This document shows positions 6,434-6,736 of a stretch of 6,736 bases of DNA, piece after piece (within the stretch, counting starts at the first letter, position 1; every line of letters starts with the position of its first letter). Below the pieces are notes generated by a model. That model was not told the origin of the DNA and searched no databases. It saw only the letters and a list, made by a program, of their open reading frames with translations. The translations under genes and the position numbers were made by a program. This DNA comes from Rhodoferax sp. (lineage in GTDB: Bacteria > Pseudomonadota > Gammaproteobacteria > Burkholderiales > Burkholderiaceae_C): contig JALNWC010000143.1 in the NCBI GenBank assembly GCA_023231075.1, positions 1-6,736 on the forward strand, written 5' to 3'.

Positions 6434-6736
6434 GTTCTGCGATTATCAAGCACCCGATGCTTTCGGTTTCAGTGGTCAGTCACGGCCAGTTGGACTTGAT
6501 TTCTGAATTGTTAAAAGATATAAAAAGTCAATGTAAATTTTCAGATTTAGAGATTATTTTGACTATCAATATACCCGAGTCAATTGAATTTCAAGAGTTG
6601 GAATCATTTTTCCCGATAAAAATCATTCGCAACGCCAGCCCGCTGGGTTTTGGTGCCAATCACAATCAGGCTTTTAAACAGTCCAGCGGTCGGTATTTCT
6701 GTGTCATGAATCCTGATATTCGCTTGGACCACAACC
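6430..6736 (+). CDS. GT2-like glycosyltransferase, 5' part (cut by window end)
   Basis: The open frame from ATG 6430 runs to the window edge (102 codons plus one base). The encoded start, MLSVSVVSHGQLDLISELL, is the first strand and helix of a GT-A family 2 glycosyltransferase. DLEIILTIN (strand 2) follows, then IIRNASPLGFGANHNQAF (residues about 71-88), the typical N..GFgaN.N.g loop of rhamnosyltransferase-like GT2 enzymes. SGRYFCVMNPDIRL comes next, where NPDI occupies the DxD-like metal/donor position (NPD is usual in this subgroup). It would transfer a sugar onto the lipid-linked or nascent glycan. The start is coupled to the previous gene by ATGA. The 3' part lies outside the window, so length and acceptor domain are unknown. 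Confidence 0.88.
   Translation, partial: MSSAIIKHPMLSVSVVSHGQLDLISELLKDIKSQCKFSDLEIILTINIPESIEFQELESFFPIKIIRNASPLGFGANHNQAFKQSSGRYFCVMNPDIRLDHN

Noticed and set aside
1..6736. CRISPR array, tRNA/rRNA genes, insertion-sequence ends or intrinsic terminators
   Set aside because: No regularly spaced repeats, cloverleaf sequences, transposase motifs, or GC-hairpin plus T-run structures were found by eye.

Overview
The window reads as part of a surface-polysaccharide (O-antigen or capsule type) gene cluster from a Gram-negative bacterium. The protein style points to Betaproteobacteria, most likely Burkholderiales/Comamonadaceae (Rhodoferax, Polaromonas or Acidovorax relatives). That placement is an impression from protein style and codon use, not a database result. 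All supportable genes lie on the + strand.

Left part (about 1-2420): three damaged genes lie in a row. First is a GDP-L-fucose synthase (fcl) that has lost about 90 internal codons, including its catalytic Tyr and Lys, and is also out of frame. Seven bases later begins an AlbA_2/Schlafen-type ATP-binding DNA-binding protein (COG2865-like) broken by an apparent one-base loss in an A-run near codon 21. The rest of its reading frame is intact to a winged-helix C-terminus and carries a perfect 3 x 12-bp VGVN tandem repeat. Third is the N-terminal remnant of a MNT-type nucleotidyltransferase, which loses family resemblance exactly where the active-site motif should start. This stretch looks like decayed accessory DNA next to a decayed sugar-nucleotide gene.

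Right part (2377-6736): five tightly packed polysaccharide genes. They are a Wzx-like flippase, a class I SAM-dependent methyltransferase, an unrecognised 277-residue protein with faint similarity in layout to RgpF-type rhamnan-synthesis proteins, a GT4-like (Glyco_trans_1_4) glycosyltransferase, and the start of a GT2-like glycosyltransferase cut by the window edge. The last three genes are joined by ATGA stop/start overlaps. Base composition falls from left to right (sampled 60-base lines: 67% GC at 1561, 57% at 241, 22% at 4441, 37% at 6001), as is common for the variable core of O-antigen loci.

Working model (inference): the glycosyltransferases assemble a lipid-linked oligosaccharide on the cytoplasmic face, the methyltransferase may cap or decorate a sugar, and the flippase exports the unit. 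With fcl broken, this locus cannot supply GDP-L-fucose unless another copy exists in the genome. I see no clearly novel system. The most notable points are the run of pseudogenes, the exact nature of the fcl deletion, and the unassigned 277-residue protein.
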